This document shows positions 35,580 to 44,787 of a DNA stretch of 64,000 nucleotides, in pieces. A program made the translations under genes and the position numbers. Position 1 is the stretch's first letter, and every line of letters starts with the position of its first letter. The notes under the pieces were generated by a model that was given only the letters and a program-made list of their open reading frames with translations, was not told where the DNA came from and did not search any database. This DNA is from Burkholderiaceae bacterium (GTDB taxonomy: Bacteria > Pseudomonadota > Gammaproteobacteria > Burkholderiales > Burkholderiaceae_C), in NCBI GenBank assembly GCA_024235855.1, contig JACKLN010000002.1, positions 62,001 through 126,000 on the forward strand, given 5' to 3'.

Positions 35580-36290
35580 ATGAACAAGCTGTATCCCAGC
35601 GCCGCGGCGGCCCTGGACGGCATCGTGCGCGACGGCCAGTTGATCGCCGTCGGCGGTTTCGGCCTCTGTGGCATCCCCGAAGCGCTCATCGAAGCCCTGC
35701 GCGACAGCGGCAAGCGCGACCTGACGGTGATCTCCAACAACGCGGGTGTCGACGGCTTCGGCCTGGGCAAGCTGCTGGAGACGCGCCAGATCAGCAAGAT
35801 GATCAGCAGCTACGTCGGCGAGAACAAGGAGTTCGAACGCCAGTTCCTGGCCGGCGAACTGCAGCTGGAGTTCACGCCCCAGGGCACGCTGGCCGAGAAG
35901 CTGCGTGCGGGCGGCGCCGGCATCCCGGCCTTCTTCACGCGCACCGGCGTCGGCACCATGGTGGCCGAGGGGAAGGAACTGCGCGAGTTCGACGGCCACA
36001 CCTACGTGATGGAGCGTGCACTGAACCCCGAGGTGGCGCTGGCCAAGGCCTGGAAGGCCGACAGGAGCGGCAACCTGATCTTCCGCCGCACGGCGCGCAA
36101 TTTCAATCCGGCCTGCATCATGGCCGGCCGCATCGCGGTGGTGGAGGTCGAGGAGATCGTCGAGACCGGCACCTTCGACCCGGATGCCGTGCACCTGCCC
36201 GGCATCTACGTGCACCGCCTGGTGCTCAATGCCACGCCCGAGAAGCGCATCGAGAAGCGCACGACCAAACAGAACCCCAAGGGAGTCTGA
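35580..36290 (+). CDS. scoA: 3-oxoacid CoA-transferase subunit A
   Basis: Alpha subunit of a family I CoA-transferase that moves CoA between succinyl-CoA and a 3-oxoacid such as acetoacetate. It has 236 residues. Seen: VGGFGLCGIPEALIEAL near the start (CoA-contact glycines), ISNNAGVDGFGLGKLL, and FFTRTGVGT. A strong GAAGGAGG site precedes ATG 35580. It is one base ahead of the beta-subunit gene. 3-Oxoadipate CoA-transferase is the main alternative; the high similarity pattern to SCOT (NNAGVDGFGLG) favours acetoacetate. Confidence 0.93.
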   Translation: MNKLYPSAAAALDGIVRDGQLIAVGGFGLCGIPEALIEALRDSGKRDLTVISNNAGVDGFGLGKLLETRQISKMISSYVGENKEFERQFLAGELQLEFTPQGTLAEKLRAGGAGIPAFFTRTGVGTMVAEGKELREFDGHTYVMERALNPEVALAKAWKADRSGNLIFRRTARNFNPACIMAGRIAVVEVEEIVETGTFDPDAVHLPGIYVHRLVLNATPEKRIEKRTTKQNPKGV

Positions 36291-36291
36291 C

Positions 36292-36930
36292 ATGCCCTGG
36301 ACCCACGACGAGATGGCCGCGCGCGCGGCCAAGGAACTGCAGGACGGCTTCTACGTGAACCTGGGCATCGGCCTGCCGACCCTGGTGGCCAACCACGTGC
36401 CGGCGGACATCGAGGTCTGGCTGCAGAGCGAGAACGGCATGATGGGCATCGGCCCGTTCCCGGATGAAGCCGAGGTCGACGCCGACCTCATCAACGCCGG
36501 CAAGCAGACGGTGACCACGTTGCCGGGCAGCAGCATCTTCGGCAGCCACGACAGCTTCGCGATGATCCGCGGCGGCAAGATCAACCTGAGCATCCTGGGC
36601 GCGATGCAGGTCAGCGAGAAGGGCGACCTGGCCAACTGGATGATCCCGGGCAAGATGGTCAAGGGCATGGGCGGCGCGATGGACCTGGTGGCCGGCGTGC
36701 GCAGCGTGGTCGTGCTGATGGAGCACGTGGCCAAGAAGAAGGACGGCACGATCGACCTGAAGATCCTGCCGGCCTGCACGCTGCCGCTGACTGGCGTGGG
36801 CGTGGTCGACCGCATCATCACCGACCTGGCCGTGCTGGACGTGACGCCGCACGGCCTGAAGGTGGTGGAAATGGCGCCGGGCGTGACCCGCGAGGAACTG
36901 CAGAGCAAGACCGGCGTGCCGCTGCAGTGA
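36292..36930 (+). CDS. scoB: 3-oxoacid CoA-transferase subunit B
   Basis: Beta subunit of the CoA-transferase, 212 residues. The catalytic glutamate is Glu47 in the SENGMMG motif. Other family stretches: YVNLGIGLPTLVANH, TLPGSSIFGSHDSFAMIRGG, ILGAMQVSEKGDLANWMIPGK and GVGVVDRIITDLAV. A GGGAG site precedes ATG 36292, one base after the alpha-subunit stop; the two subunits form the active heteromer. Activated product would enter beta-oxidation or ketone body use. Confidence 0.95.
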   Translation: MPWTHDEMAARAAKELQDGFYVNLGIGLPTLVANHVPADIEVWLQSENGMMGIGPFPDEAEVDADLINAGKQTVTTLPGSSIFGSHDSFAMIRGGKINLSILGAMQVSEKGDLANWMIPGKMVKGMGGAMDLVAGVRSVVVLMEHVAKKKDGTIDLKILPACTLPLTGVGVVDRIITDLAVLDVTPHGLKVVEMAPGVTREELQSKTGVPLQ

Positions 36931-36943
36931 TCGCTTCGCGCCA

Positions 36944-36967
36944 GTGCGCCGCCGGCCGGCGGTGCAC
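36944..36967. terminator. GC-rich inverted repeat between convergent scoB and kinase gene
   Basis: GTGCGCCGCCGG and CCGGCGGTGCAC form a 12-base inverted repeat with one mismatch, between the scoB stop and the stop of the convergent sensor kinase gene. There is no T run, so Rho-independent termination is uncertain. Confidence 0.4.
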
Positions 36968-36978
36968 GGCGCGTGGAG

Positions 36979-39198
36979 TCACCCGCGCTTGAACAGGTCG
37001 GGGATACGGACCTCGCAGACGATGCCCTGGGCGCCGTTCTCGCGCCACGCCACCTCGCCGCCGAGCAGCTTGACCCGCTTGCGCACGCCACCCAGGCCCA
37101 GGCCGTGGGACCATGCCTGCGGATTGCGTCCGATGCCGTCGTCGGCCACGCGCAGGCTGAGCACGCCGGCGGTCAGGCCGGCGTCGATCTGGATGCGGGT
37201 GGCGCGCGCGTGGTAGATCGCGTTGCTCACCAGTTCGCGCAGCACCCGGGTCAGGGCCGACCATTGCACGACGCCCAGTTCCGGGTCGTCGTTGAAGGCG
37301 AATGACCAGTCGAGGTCGATGTGCGCCGCCGTGAGCCGCTGCTGGATGTCGGCCTTCCATTCGGCCACCGAGTGCGACAGCCGGTGGTCGCTGGCGGCCA
37401 GGCCGCGGGTCAGCGTCTTCAGGTCCTGCAGCGTGTGGCGCAGGTAGTCCTCGATCTCCGGGTCCTGGGCCTTGTACATCAGCGTCAGCAGCCGGGCGCC
37501 GATGTCGTCGTGCAGGTCCTGGGCGATGCGCTGGCGCTCTTCGGTGCGGCCGCGTTCGACCGCTTGGTCGTAGGCCACCGCTCGGCGCAACTGGTCGACG
37601 ATGCGGTCGGTCAGGCGTGCGTCCTCGCGCGTGAAGATGCGCCGGCCGTGGCGCGAGAAGCGCAGCACCAGCGACAGAGGCTCGCGTTCGCCCTGGCCAC
37701 GCACCGGCACGACCAGCGCCGAGCCATCGGCCAGCACGCGCGAGCGTGGCGCGGCGCGCGGCACGTGCAGCACCTCCAGCGGGTCGAACAGGCTGCGCAG
37801 CAGCTGGGACAGCAGGGCAGGGCGCCGTTCGGGTGCCTTCTGCACCTCGCGCGCGATGCGGTAGAGCTGCTCGAAGGTGCGCTCGGTGGTCATCACGCGG
37901 CTGCCGACCATCTGGTCGAGCATCCACTGCCGCGCGGCGGCGTAGCCCGCCAGCGCGATGAACACCGCCAGCGTCAGCGACGCGAAGGGCTCGAGCGAGA
38001 ACAGCGTGATGAACAGCAGGTCCAGCGACGTGGCCACGGTGGACAGGCCCGCGAGCATGGCGAACTCGCGCAGCAGCCGACGCGCGCGTGACAGGAACGG
38101 CACCAGCGCCATCAGCGACGCGAAGAACAGCGACCAGACGATGACCGCCGAGGCGGCGACACTGCTGGCCAGGCCAGGTTGCCAGTCGGCCGCCACCAGT
38201 GCCGCATCGACGACCACCATCGTGCCCAGCGCGGCGAAGCCGAACCGGCGCATCACCATCGCGAAGGGGTTGGGCTCCTCCGCGTACGAGCGCGTCAGCA
38301 CCACCAGCGCCGCGACGCCCAGGGCCAGGATCGCGCCCTGGCCCCACCACCAGGCATGCGACAGGCCAGACACGGTGACGGCCAGCGTGGTGCCGATCGC
38401 GACCAGCCAGGCCATCGCGGCGGCGGCGTGGTGCCACGCGATGCGCCGCGGGTAGAGCGCGAAGGCATGCACGGCTGCGGCGCCGGTGGCCAGGTCCAGC
38501 CCCAGGCGCCACGGCAGGTCGTCGACCAGCCAGCCCGGCACCGGCGTCAGCGTGCTGCCCGACTCGACGCCGATCCACAGCAGGCTGACCGACTGGCACA
38601 GGGTCATCAGTGCGAACAGGACATTGGGCAGCATCGGCTTGGCCACCAGCACGACGGCGCCGATGAGCAACAGTGCCAGCGCCGGGATGGCCAGCAGCCA
38701 GAAGCCCACGCCGAGCCCGGCATGGCCCCGCGGGACCGTGCGCACCTTGACCTGGCTGCCGTCGTCGAAGTGCAGCGTGACGATGCCGCCCGCGAGCACG
38801 CGGTTCAGCGCCGACCGTGCCTGCACCAGCGCTGCCCGCTCCTGGTCGTCCACCGTCCAGCGCGGCGCCCCCAGCGCATTGACGTGCTGTGGCACCAGGC
38901 TGGCCCCATTGGCCGTCAGGCGCTCCAGACGCCGCCCGACGAAGGCCTGCAGCGTCGGCTCGCCGGTGGCCAGCAGCATGGGTTTGCCACGCGGATCCGG
39001 CTGCCACTGGGCGTCCAGCGCCGGGGCCTGGACCAGCAGCCGGATGACGACGAACAGGCCCAGGCAGGCGGCCAGGGCCACGCCCATCAGGATTCGCCGG
39101 CGCCAGCCGATCCAGCGCGACGGCCGCCGCGCGATGGCGCGCTCGAAGGCACTGGCCTCGAACAGCGAGTCGTCGGCGCCGGGCGCGACTGCGGCCAT
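36979..39198 (-). CDS. Membrane sensor histidine kinase, NarL/HisKA_3 type
   Basis: Histidine kinase of 739 residues. One N-terminal membrane segment (about 38-58), an extracytoplasmic part to about 165, a cluster of about eight membrane segments (about 170-410), a linker, then the HisKA_3 dimerisation box RQRIAQDLHDDIGARLLTL and an HATPase domain with ELVSNAIYHA, DDGIG and GLGLGG. The nearest family role is pairing with a LuxR-type response regulator, which lies 22 bases upstream. The signal sensed is unknown. ATG 39198 is used; a GTG codon directly before it is an alternative. Confidence 0.9.
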   Translation of the reverse strand: MAAVAPGADDSLFEASAFERAIARRPSRWIGWRRRILMGVALAACLGLFVVIRLLVQAPALDAQWQPDPRGKPMLLATGEPTLQAFVGRRLERLTANGASLVPQHVNALGAPRWTVDDQERAALVQARSALNRVLAGGIVTLHFDDGSQVKVRTVPRGHAGLGVGFWLLAIPALALLLIGAVVLVAKPMLPNVLFALMTLCQSVSLLWIGVESGSTLTPVPGWLVDDLPWRLGLDLATGAAAVHAFALYPRRIAWHHAAAAMAWLVAIGTTLAVTVSGLSHAWWWGQGAILALGVAALVVLTRSYAEEPNPFAMVMRRFGFAALGTMVVVDAALVAADWQPGLASSVAASAVIVWSLFFASLMALVPFLSRARRLLREFAMLAGLSTVATSLDLLFITLFSLEPFASLTLAVFIALAGYAAARQWMLDQMVGSRVMTTERTFEQLYRIAREVQKAPERRPALLSQLLRSLFDPLEVLHVPRAAPRSRVLADGSALVVPVRGQGEREPLSLVLRFSRHGRRIFTREDARLTDRIVDQLRRAVAYDQAVERGRTEERQRIAQDLHDDIGARLLTLMYKAQDPEIEDYLRHTLQDLKTLTRGLAASDHRLSHSVAEWKADIQQRLTAAHIDLDWSFAFNDDPELGVVQWSALTRVLRELVSNAIYHARATRIQIDAGLTAGVLSLRVADDGIGRNPQAWSHGLGLGGVRKRVKLLGGEVAWRENGAQGIVCEVRIPDLFKRG

Positions 39199-39220
39199 CA
39201 CGAGGCGCGGCGCTGTGCCG

Positions 39221-39958
39221 CTACACCAGGCCCTGCTTGCTGGCCAGCACGGCCGCCTCGGCCCGGCTGGACACGTTGAGCTTCTTGTAGATGGACTTGA
39301 TGTGGTCGTTGACGGTGAACCACTTGATGCCCATCAGGCTGGCGATCTCCTTGATCGTGAAGCCCTTGCTCAGGTAGGTGAGCACCTCGCTCTCGCGCGG
39401 TGTCAGGCGCTCGTGGTCGGGCAGCTTTTCCATCGGCACCGGGCGGCTGGTGGTGAAGCCGGTGGCCCGCATGAGGCCGGAATCAGGCGCCTGGGGGTCG
39501 CCCAGGCTGCCGTCGCGGAAGTGGGTCAGCAACCGGCGCGCGATGGCCGGCGACAGCGGCGGCTGGCCGCGCACGATCTTCTGCAGTTCCTCCACCAGCA
39601 CCTCGAAGCGGTCTTCCTTGAGCAGGTAACCGTCCGCCCCGCGCTGGAGCGCCGGGAACAGGTGGTCATCGTCCGAATAGAGCGTGGTGACGATCTTGGT
39701 GGCCGGGTAGTGCGCCAGCTCCGCCAGCAGTTCCATGCCGTTGCCGTCGGGGAGTTCCAGGTCGACGAGGATCAGCTTGAACGGGTCGACGCCGTGCAGA
39801 CCGGTGGCGCCACCGGCCAGCGCGATGTGCTTGCGGGCGGTTTCCAGGTCGCCGGCCTCGGTGATGGCATTGGCGTCGCTGAAGCTCTCGCGCACGACGC
39901 GGCACAGGAAGCTGCGCGCGACGGGGTTGTCCTCCAGGATCAGCACTTTCACCGGCAT
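39221..39958 (-). CDS. Response regulator, NarL/FixJ family
   Basis: Response regulator of 245 residues: receiver domain (about 1-130, acidic pair ILEDN, phospho-acceptor Asp in LILVDLELPDGNG, LLKEDRFE with the conserved Lys) and LuxR-type helix-turn-helix (about 180-240: RLTPRESEVLTYLSKGFTIKEIASLMGI, TVNDHIKSIYKKLNV). A GAGGAG site precedes ATG 39958. First gene of a two-gene operon with the sensor kinase; target genes are unknown. Confidence 0.92.
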   Translation of the reverse strand: MPVKVLILEDNPVARSFLCRVVRESFSDANAITEAGDLETARKHIALAGGATGLHGVDPFKLILVDLELPDGNGMELLAELAHYPATKIVTTLYSDDDHLFPALQRGADGYLLKEDRFEVLVEELQKIVRGQPPLSPAIARRLLTHFRDGSLGDPQAPDSGLMRATGFTTSRPVPMEKLPDHERLTPRESEVLTYLSKGFTIKEIASLMGIKWFTVNDHIKSIYKKLNVSSRAEAAVLASKQGLV

Positions 39959-40158
39959 CGTGTACTCCTCAGGAATCGCCCGGGCGGCTTCTTCGTCGCT
40001 GTGAAAGGGTCATCCAGCGACCCTCGAGCGACTGCAGCAGCACGGATTCCCGGCCCTTGTCGAGCCATGGCTGGAAAGCCATTGATCCTAGCGCAGCCCA
40101 TGCCGAACTCGACTCGCACCCTTGGGGGTGGCGCAGCGTGGCGATCAGGCGCGATCCC

Positions 40159-40164
40159 TACAAT
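40159..40164 (+). promoter_or_regulatory. Predicted -10 box of surE (leaderless type)
   Basis: TACAAT, one base off the TATAAT consensus, ends six bases before ATG 40171 and no Shine-Dalgarno sequence is present. The predicted transcription start coincides with the start codon. No good -35 is visible. Confidence 0.6.
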
Positions 40165-40170
40165 GAGGCC

Positions 40171-40926
40171 ATGCACATCCTGATCGCCAACGACGACGGT
40201 TACCTCGCGCCCGGCATTGCCGCTCTGGTGGCGGCTTGTGAAGGCCTGGGCACGATCGACGTCGTGGCACCGGAGCAGAACGCCAGTGGCACGTCGAACG
40301 CGTTGACGCTGACGCGGCCGCTGTCGGTGTTCGAGAACCCGGCCGGCTGGCGGGTGGTCAACGGCACGCCGTCGGATTGCGTGCACGTCGCGCTCACGGG
40401 GCTGTTGCCGCGTCGCCCGGACCTGGTGCTCTCCGGCATCAACAACGGTGCCAACATGGGCGACGACACGCTGTATTCGGGCACCGTGGCCGCCGCGATG
40501 GAGGGCTACCTGTTCGGCATCCCGGCCATCGCGTTCTCGCTGGTGGACAAGGGCTGGCAGCACCTGGACGCGGCGGCACGCACGGCGCGCGAGGTGATCG
40601 ACGAACTGCTCTCCGGCGGCCTGCCCGACGGCCCCTGGCTGCTCAACGTCAACATCCCCAACCGGCCCGACGCCGACATGCTGCCGCGGCACGTCACCCG
40701 GCTGGGACGTCGCCACGCCAGCGAGCCGGTCATCCGCCAGGACAGCCCGCGCGGCGACCCGCTCTACTGGATCGGCCCTGCCGGCGATGCGCGGGAGGCC
40801 GGCGAAGGCACGGACTTCCATGCCGCGGCGCAGGGGCAGGTGTCGATCACGCCGCTGCAGGTGGACCTGACCGACCACGCCCGGCTGGGCGTCTGGGCCA
40901 CGCGCCTGGCGCGGAGCCGGGCTTGA
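40171..40926 (+). CDS. surE: 5'/3'-nucleotidase SurE
   Basis: Metal-dependent phosphatase acting on nucleoside monophosphates, 251 residues. The start MHILIANDDGYLAPGI holds the two metal-binding aspartates, followed by VAPEQNASGTSNALTL, NGTPSDCVH and SGINNGANMGDDTLYSGTVAAAMEG, all SurE signatures. ATG 40171 is fixed by the N-terminal motif. It starts the surE-pcm-nlpD operon, 46 bases before pcm. Confidence 0.97.
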   Translation: MHILIANDDGYLAPGIAALVAACEGLGTIDVVAPEQNASGTSNALTLTRPLSVFENPAGWRVVNGTPSDCVHVALTGLLPRRPDLVLSGINNGANMGDDTLYSGTVAAAMEGYLFGIPAIAFSLVDKGWQHLDAAARTAREVIDELLSGGLPDGPWLLNVNIPNRPDADMLPRHVTRLGRRHASEPVIRQDSPRGDPLYWIGPAGDAREAGEGTDFHAAAQGQVSITPLQVDLTDHARLGVWATRLARSRA

Positions 40927-40972
40927 CCCCTCGCCGTCCCCGTCGGCCATGGGCCTTGCCGGGAGGTACGGC

Positions 40973-41776
40973 TTGAACGCGCCGCCGAGACGCCGCTTCC
41001 CGGCGGCGTTGGCGCCGGCGCCAACGCGCGGTGGATCGGCGCCCGCATTGAACCGGCCGCAGCGACCGCTGGCCGATGCGGCGCGCGAAGCCGCGCGGCG
41101 CAGCGCACCCACCGGGCTCGGGCTGGACTCGTCGGCCGTGCGCGCCCGCATGGTGCAGCGTCTGCGGGCCGACGGCATCGGCGACGAACGGGTACTGGCG
41201 GCCTTCGGCGACGTCCTGCGGCACCGCTATGTCGACAGCGCGCTGGCCACCCAGGCCTACGAAGACACGAGCCTGCCCATCGGGCTCGGGCAGACGATCT
41301 CCAAGCCCTCGGTCGTGGCGCGCATGCTGGCCTTGGCGCTGGCCTCTGCCGCCGCGCAGCAGCGCGGATCACTGGGCCGGGTGCTGGAGATCGGCACCGG
41401 CTGTGGCTACCAGACCGCGCTGCTGGCGCGTCTGGGGCGCAGCGTGGTGTCGATCGAGCGGCTGCAGCCCCTGCACGAGAAGGCGCGCGCCAACCTGGCC
41501 GACGACGCAGGGCGCGCGCGCGTGCGCCTGGTCTGGGGCGACGGCCGCATCGGCCATGGGCCACAGGCACCGTACGACACCATCGTCGCCGCCGCCGGGG
41601 GCGAGGACGTGCCGCCGGCCTGGCTGGCGCAGCTGGCCGACGGCGGGCGGCTGGTGGCGCCGGTGCACCAGGGTGCACAGCAGGCGCTGGTCGTGATCGA
41701 CCGTGTCGGTGAACGTTACCTGCGGCAACGCTGCGAGACGGTGCTGTTCGTCCCTCTAAAATCCGGCGTGGAATGA
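40973..41776 (+). CDS. pcm: Protein-L-isoaspartate O-methyltransferase
   Basis: SAM-dependent repair enzyme that methylates isoaspartyl residues in damaged proteins. It has 267 residues, longer than the roughly 210 of E. coli because of an N-terminal low-complexity extension of about 50 residues. Seen: VRARMVQRLRADGI, GQTISKPSVVARML, VLEIGTGCGYQTALLA (SAM motif I) and GGRLVAPVHQ. TTG 40973 is preferred over ATG 40949 because GGGAGG lies six bases upstream. The stop overlaps the nlpD start (ATGA). Confidence 0.93.
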   Translation: MNAPPRRRFPAALAPAPTRGGSAPALNRPQRPLADAAREAARRSAPTGLGLDSSAVRARMVQRLRADGIGDERVLAAFGDVLRHRYVDSALATQAYEDTSLPIGLGQTISKPSVVARMLALALASAAAQQRGSLGRVLEIGTGCGYQTALLARLGRSVVSIERLQPLHEKARANLADDAGRARVRLVWGDGRIGHGPQAPYDTIVAAAGGEDVPPAWLAQLADGGRLVAPVHQGAQQALVVIDRVGERYLRQRCETVLFVPLKSGVE

Positions 41777-42660
41777 AACTTCTGCCCAGACCTCTGACTT
41801 TCGCCCTGGCGGGTGCAGCGATCACGCTGGCCGCCTGCACGTCGCCCAAGCACCGTGCCCCGGTCGAAGAGAGGGGCACGGCGTCGCGACCGCCGGCCGT
41901 GGCCACCGCCCCGGCACAGGCTGCCTCGGTGCCGGCGGTGGCCGAGCCGATGAATCCACCCACGGTGCCGGACGAGGCCCAGCGCGTCGGGGCCGGGTCC
42001 TACGTGGTCAAGCCGGGCGACACGCTGATCCGCATCGGCCTGGAGTCCGGACAGAACTGGCGCGACATCGCGCGCTGGAACGGGCTGGACAATCCGAATG
42101 CGCTGGAAGTCGGCCAGGTGCTTCGGGTGACGCCGCCCGAGCCGGGGCCCGGCGTGGCCGTGACGCAGGCCGTTGCGCCGCAGGCGCGCAGTGACGCCAG
42201 GCCGCTGCCGGCGGCAGGCGCCGGCGCCGTGTCCGCAGGCGCCGCCTCGGCGCCACCGCCGGCTCCGGCGCCGACGACGAAGGAAGCCGAGGACGGCCTG
42301 GCCTGGCAATGGCCCGCGAGCGGTGCGGTGCTGCGCGGCTTCGACGAGGCGCGCAGCAAGGGCGTGGCCATCGGCGGGCAGGCCGGGGACCCGGTGCTGG
42401 CGGCGGCCGACGGCCGCGTGGTCTACGCCGGGTCAGGCCTGCGGGGTTACGGCAACCTCGTCATCGTCAAGCACAACGCCACCTACTTGAGCGCCTACGC
42501 ACACAACCAGGCTCTGTTGGTCAAGGAGGACCAGGTCGTGCGTCGGGGCCAGAAGATCGCGGAGATGGGTTCCAGCGACGCGGAGCGCGTGCAGTTGCAC
42601 TTCGAGATCCGTCGTCTGGGCAAGCCGGTGGATCCCACGCGTTTCCTGCCGCCGCGCTGA
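41773..42660 (+). CDS. nlpD: NlpD-like lipoprotein with LysM and degenerate M23 domains
   Basis: Outer-membrane lipoprotein, 295 residues, that in relatives activates the cell-division amidase AmiC. Lipobox LAAC after a short signal, LysM domain (about 75-120: YVVKPGDTLIRIGLESG), an Ala/Pro-rich linker, then a LytM/M23 domain (about 180-295: GVAIGGQAGDPVLAAADGRVVYAGSGLRGYGNLVIVKH). Metal-binding residues are degenerate, for example QLHFEIR instead of HxH, as in E. coli NlpD, so a non-enzymatic role is expected. ATG 41773 overlaps pcm. In many relatives rpoS follows; here a liv cluster does. Confidence 0.94.
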   Translation: MKLLPRPLTFALAGAAITLAACTSPKHRAPVEERGTASRPPAVATAPAQAASVPAVAEPMNPPTVPDEAQRVGAGSYVVKPGDTLIRIGLESGQNWRDIARWNGLDNPNALEVGQVLRVTPPEPGPGVAVTQAVAPQARSDARPLPAAGAGAVSAGAASAPPPAPAPTTKEAEDGLAWQWPASGAVLRGFDEARSKGVAIGGQAGDPVLAAADGRVVYAGSGLRGYGNLVIVKHNATYLSAYAHNQALLVKEDQVVRRGQKIAEMGSSDAERVQLHFEIRRLGKPVDPTRFLPPR

Positions 42661-42827
42661 CGAAGCACACAGGCGCGCCGGCGGCGCGCTGCCGCGCCGC
42701 AACCCGATCCTGCGTTGTCACGCAGGCGTCAGCGTTTCCCTGAAGTGTTGTGTCTGCCCCCCGCCGCTAGCATGCGCGGGCTTCGACACGAACGGCATCG
42801 GGCCGTTCGCCAGCGCAGGGGGATGGG

Positions 42828-43703
42828 TTGCAACTGGTCCAGCTGATCATCAGCGGCATCGCGCAAGGCTGCATCTACGGCCTGATCGCACTGGGCTTCG
42901 TGCTCATCTACAAGGCCACCGAGACCGTCAGCTTCGCGCAGGGCGACCTGATGATGCTGGGGGCGTTCTGCGGCCTGGCGCTGATGACCTTCCTGGGCTG
43001 GCCCTTCTGGCTGGCTGTGCTTTGCGCCATTGCGGCGATGGCCGCGTTCGGCATGCTGGCCGAGCGTGCGGTGATCCGGCCCATCCTGGGCCAGCCGGCG
43101 TTCTCCATCGTCATGCTGACCATCGGCATCGGCTACATCGCGCGTGGCCTGATCACGATGATCCCCGGCATCGGCACGGAAACCCACGTGCTGCCGGTGC
43201 CGTACAAGGACCAGATCTGGCGTCTGGGTGGCGTGGTGTTCAACGTCGAGCAGGTGGTGGTGATCGTGGTCACCGCCATCCTCTGCGGTGCGCTGTTCGC
43301 GCTGTTCCGCTACAGCCGCATCGGCATCGCGATGCAGGCCGCGTCGCAGAACCAGTTGGCGGCGTACTACATGGGCATCCCGGTCAAGCGGCTCAACGGC
43401 ATGGTGTGGGGCCTGGCGGCGGCGGTGGCGGCCATTGCCGGCCTGCTGCTGGCGCCGATCACCTTCGTGCACGCCAACATGGGCTTCATCGGCCTGAAGG
43501 CCTTTCCGGCCGCGGTGGTCGGTGGTTTCGGCAGTCTGCCCGGCGCCATCGTCGGCGGGCTGATCATCGGCATCGTCGAGTCGCTGGCCGGCTTCTACCT
43601 GCCCGAAGGCGTGAAGGACATCGCGGCCTACGTGGTCGTGCTCGTGATGCTGATGGTCAGGCCCAACGGGCTGTTCGGCGAATCGCTGCGCAAGAAGGTC
43701 TGA
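42828..43703 (+). CDS. livH: Branched-chain amino acid type ABC transporter permease LivH
   Basis: Inner-membrane permease of the HAAT family, 291 residues, about eight membrane segments. Family signatures: GIAQGCIYGLIALGFVLIYKATETVSFAQGDLMMLG at the start, GIPVKRLNGMVWGLAAAVAAIAGLLLAP and AVVGGFGSLPGAIVGGLIIG. No ATG fits; TTG 42828, preceded by AGGGGGA, is used. The 167 bases upstream, after nlpD, hold no other gene. First gene of livHMGF-acs-livK. Confidence 0.92.
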   Translation: MQLVQLIISGIAQGCIYGLIALGFVLIYKATETVSFAQGDLMMLGAFCGLALMTFLGWPFWLAVLCAIAAMAAFGMLAERAVIRPILGQPAFSIVMLTIGIGYIARGLITMIPGIGTETHVLPVPYKDQIWRLGGVVFNVEQVVVIVVTAILCGALFALFRYSRIGIAMQAASQNQLAAYYMGIPVKRLNGMVWGLAAAVAAIAGLLLAPITFVHANMGFIGLKAFPAAVVGGFGSLPGAIVGGLIIGIVESLAGFYLPEGVKDIAAYVVVLVMLMVRPNGLFGESLRKKV

Positions 43704-43710
43704 GGGTCGC

Positions 43711-44787
43711 ATGCGGTTCATCTTCAAGACCAGCTACGCGCAGGACGTGCGCCTGGCCAAGCACGGCGGCCATGTGTTCTGGTATTCGGCGCTCGGCGTG
43801 TTCCTGGCGCTGTCGCCGTGGCTGCTGCCGGAGTACTGGCTGGCGCAGCTGACCTTCGTGCTGATCTACGCGGTGGTCGGCCTGGGCCTGATGCTGCTGG
43901 CCGGCTTCACCGGGCTGTTCTCCATCGGCCACGCGGCCTTCCTGGGCGTCGGGGCCTACACGCAGGCGGTGCTCAACAACATGGGCGTGCCGTTCCCGAT
44001 CGCGCTCGCCGCCGCCGGGCTTCTGTCGGCGCTGGTGGGCGTGATCGTCGGCATGCCGGCGCTGCGCGTGAAGGGCATCTACCTGGGCATCGCCACGCTG
44101 GCCTTCGGCTTCGTCGTCGAGGAGGTGTTCGCGCGCTGGGAGCACGTGACGGGCGGCAATGCCGGCCTGTTCGTCAACCCGCCGGCCATCGGTGACTGGC
44201 AGATCGACTCCGGCACCGGCTTCTACTTCCTGTGCCTGGTGATCGCCGTGCTGTCCACACTGGCGATCCTGAACCTGCTGCGTTCGCCCACCGGGCGCGC
44301 CTTCGTCGCGATCCGCGACTCCGAGATCTCGGCGCAGAGCATGGGCATCCACCTGGCGCGCTACAAGACGCTGTCGTTCGCGCTGTCGGCGGCCCTGGCC
44401 GGTCTGGGCGGTGCGTTGTACGCGCACAAGATCCAGTTCCTCTCGCCGGAGCAGTTCAGCATCATCCAGTCGATCGACCTGCTGCTGATGGTGGTCATCG
44501 GCGGGCTCGGGTCGGTGCACGGCGCCTTCCTGGGGGCGATCTTCCTGATCACGATGCCGCAGCTGATCGCGCTGGGCAAGGATTGGCTCCCTCCTGCCAT
44601 CGGTGAGGCGCCAGGTCTTCAGAGCACGGTCTATGGCATCGTGCTCGTGGCCTTCGTGCTCTTCGAACCCATGGGCCTGTATGGCCGCTGGCTGAAGGTC
44701 CGCACCTTCTTCCAAGTGTTCCCGTTCTACCGCAAGGGCATGTTCAAGCGGCAGAAGTCGTTCCAGAAGTCGGACCGGTTGAAATGA
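43711..44787 (+). CDS. livM: Branched-chain amino acid type ABC transporter permease LivM
   Basis: Second permease of the HAAT system, 358 residues, with about nine membrane segments. Family stretches: LMLLAGFTGLFSIGHAAFLGVGAYT, VKGIYLGIATLAFGF, FVAIRDSEISAQSMGIHLARYK and LMVVIGGLGSVHGAFLGA. It follows livH by seven bases and overlaps livG by four (ATGA). With LivH it forms the membrane channel. The substrate is not necessarily an amino acid; related systems import organic acids. Confidence 0.95.
   Translation: MRFIFKTSYAQDVRLAKHGGHVFWYSALGVFLALSPWLLPEYWLAQLTFVLIYAVVGLGLMLLAGFTGLFSIGHAAFLGVGAYTQAVLNNMGVPFPIALAAAGLLSALVGVIVGMPALRVKGIYLGIATLAFGFVVEEVFARWEHVTGGNAGLFVNPPAIGDWQIDSGTGFYFLCLVIAVLSTLAILNLLRSPTGRAFVAIRDSEISAQSMGIHLARYKTLSFALSAALAGLGGALYAHKIQFLSPEQFSIIQSIDLLLMVVIGGLGSVHGAFLGAIFLITMPQLIALGKDWLPPAIGEAPGLQSTVYGIVLVAFVLFEPMGLYGRWLKVRTFFQVFPFYRKGMFKRQKSFQKSDRLK

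Noticed and set aside
40949..40972. ATG 40949 as the pcm start
   Set aside because: No ribosome site, whereas the in-frame TTG 40973 has GGGAGG six bases upstream.
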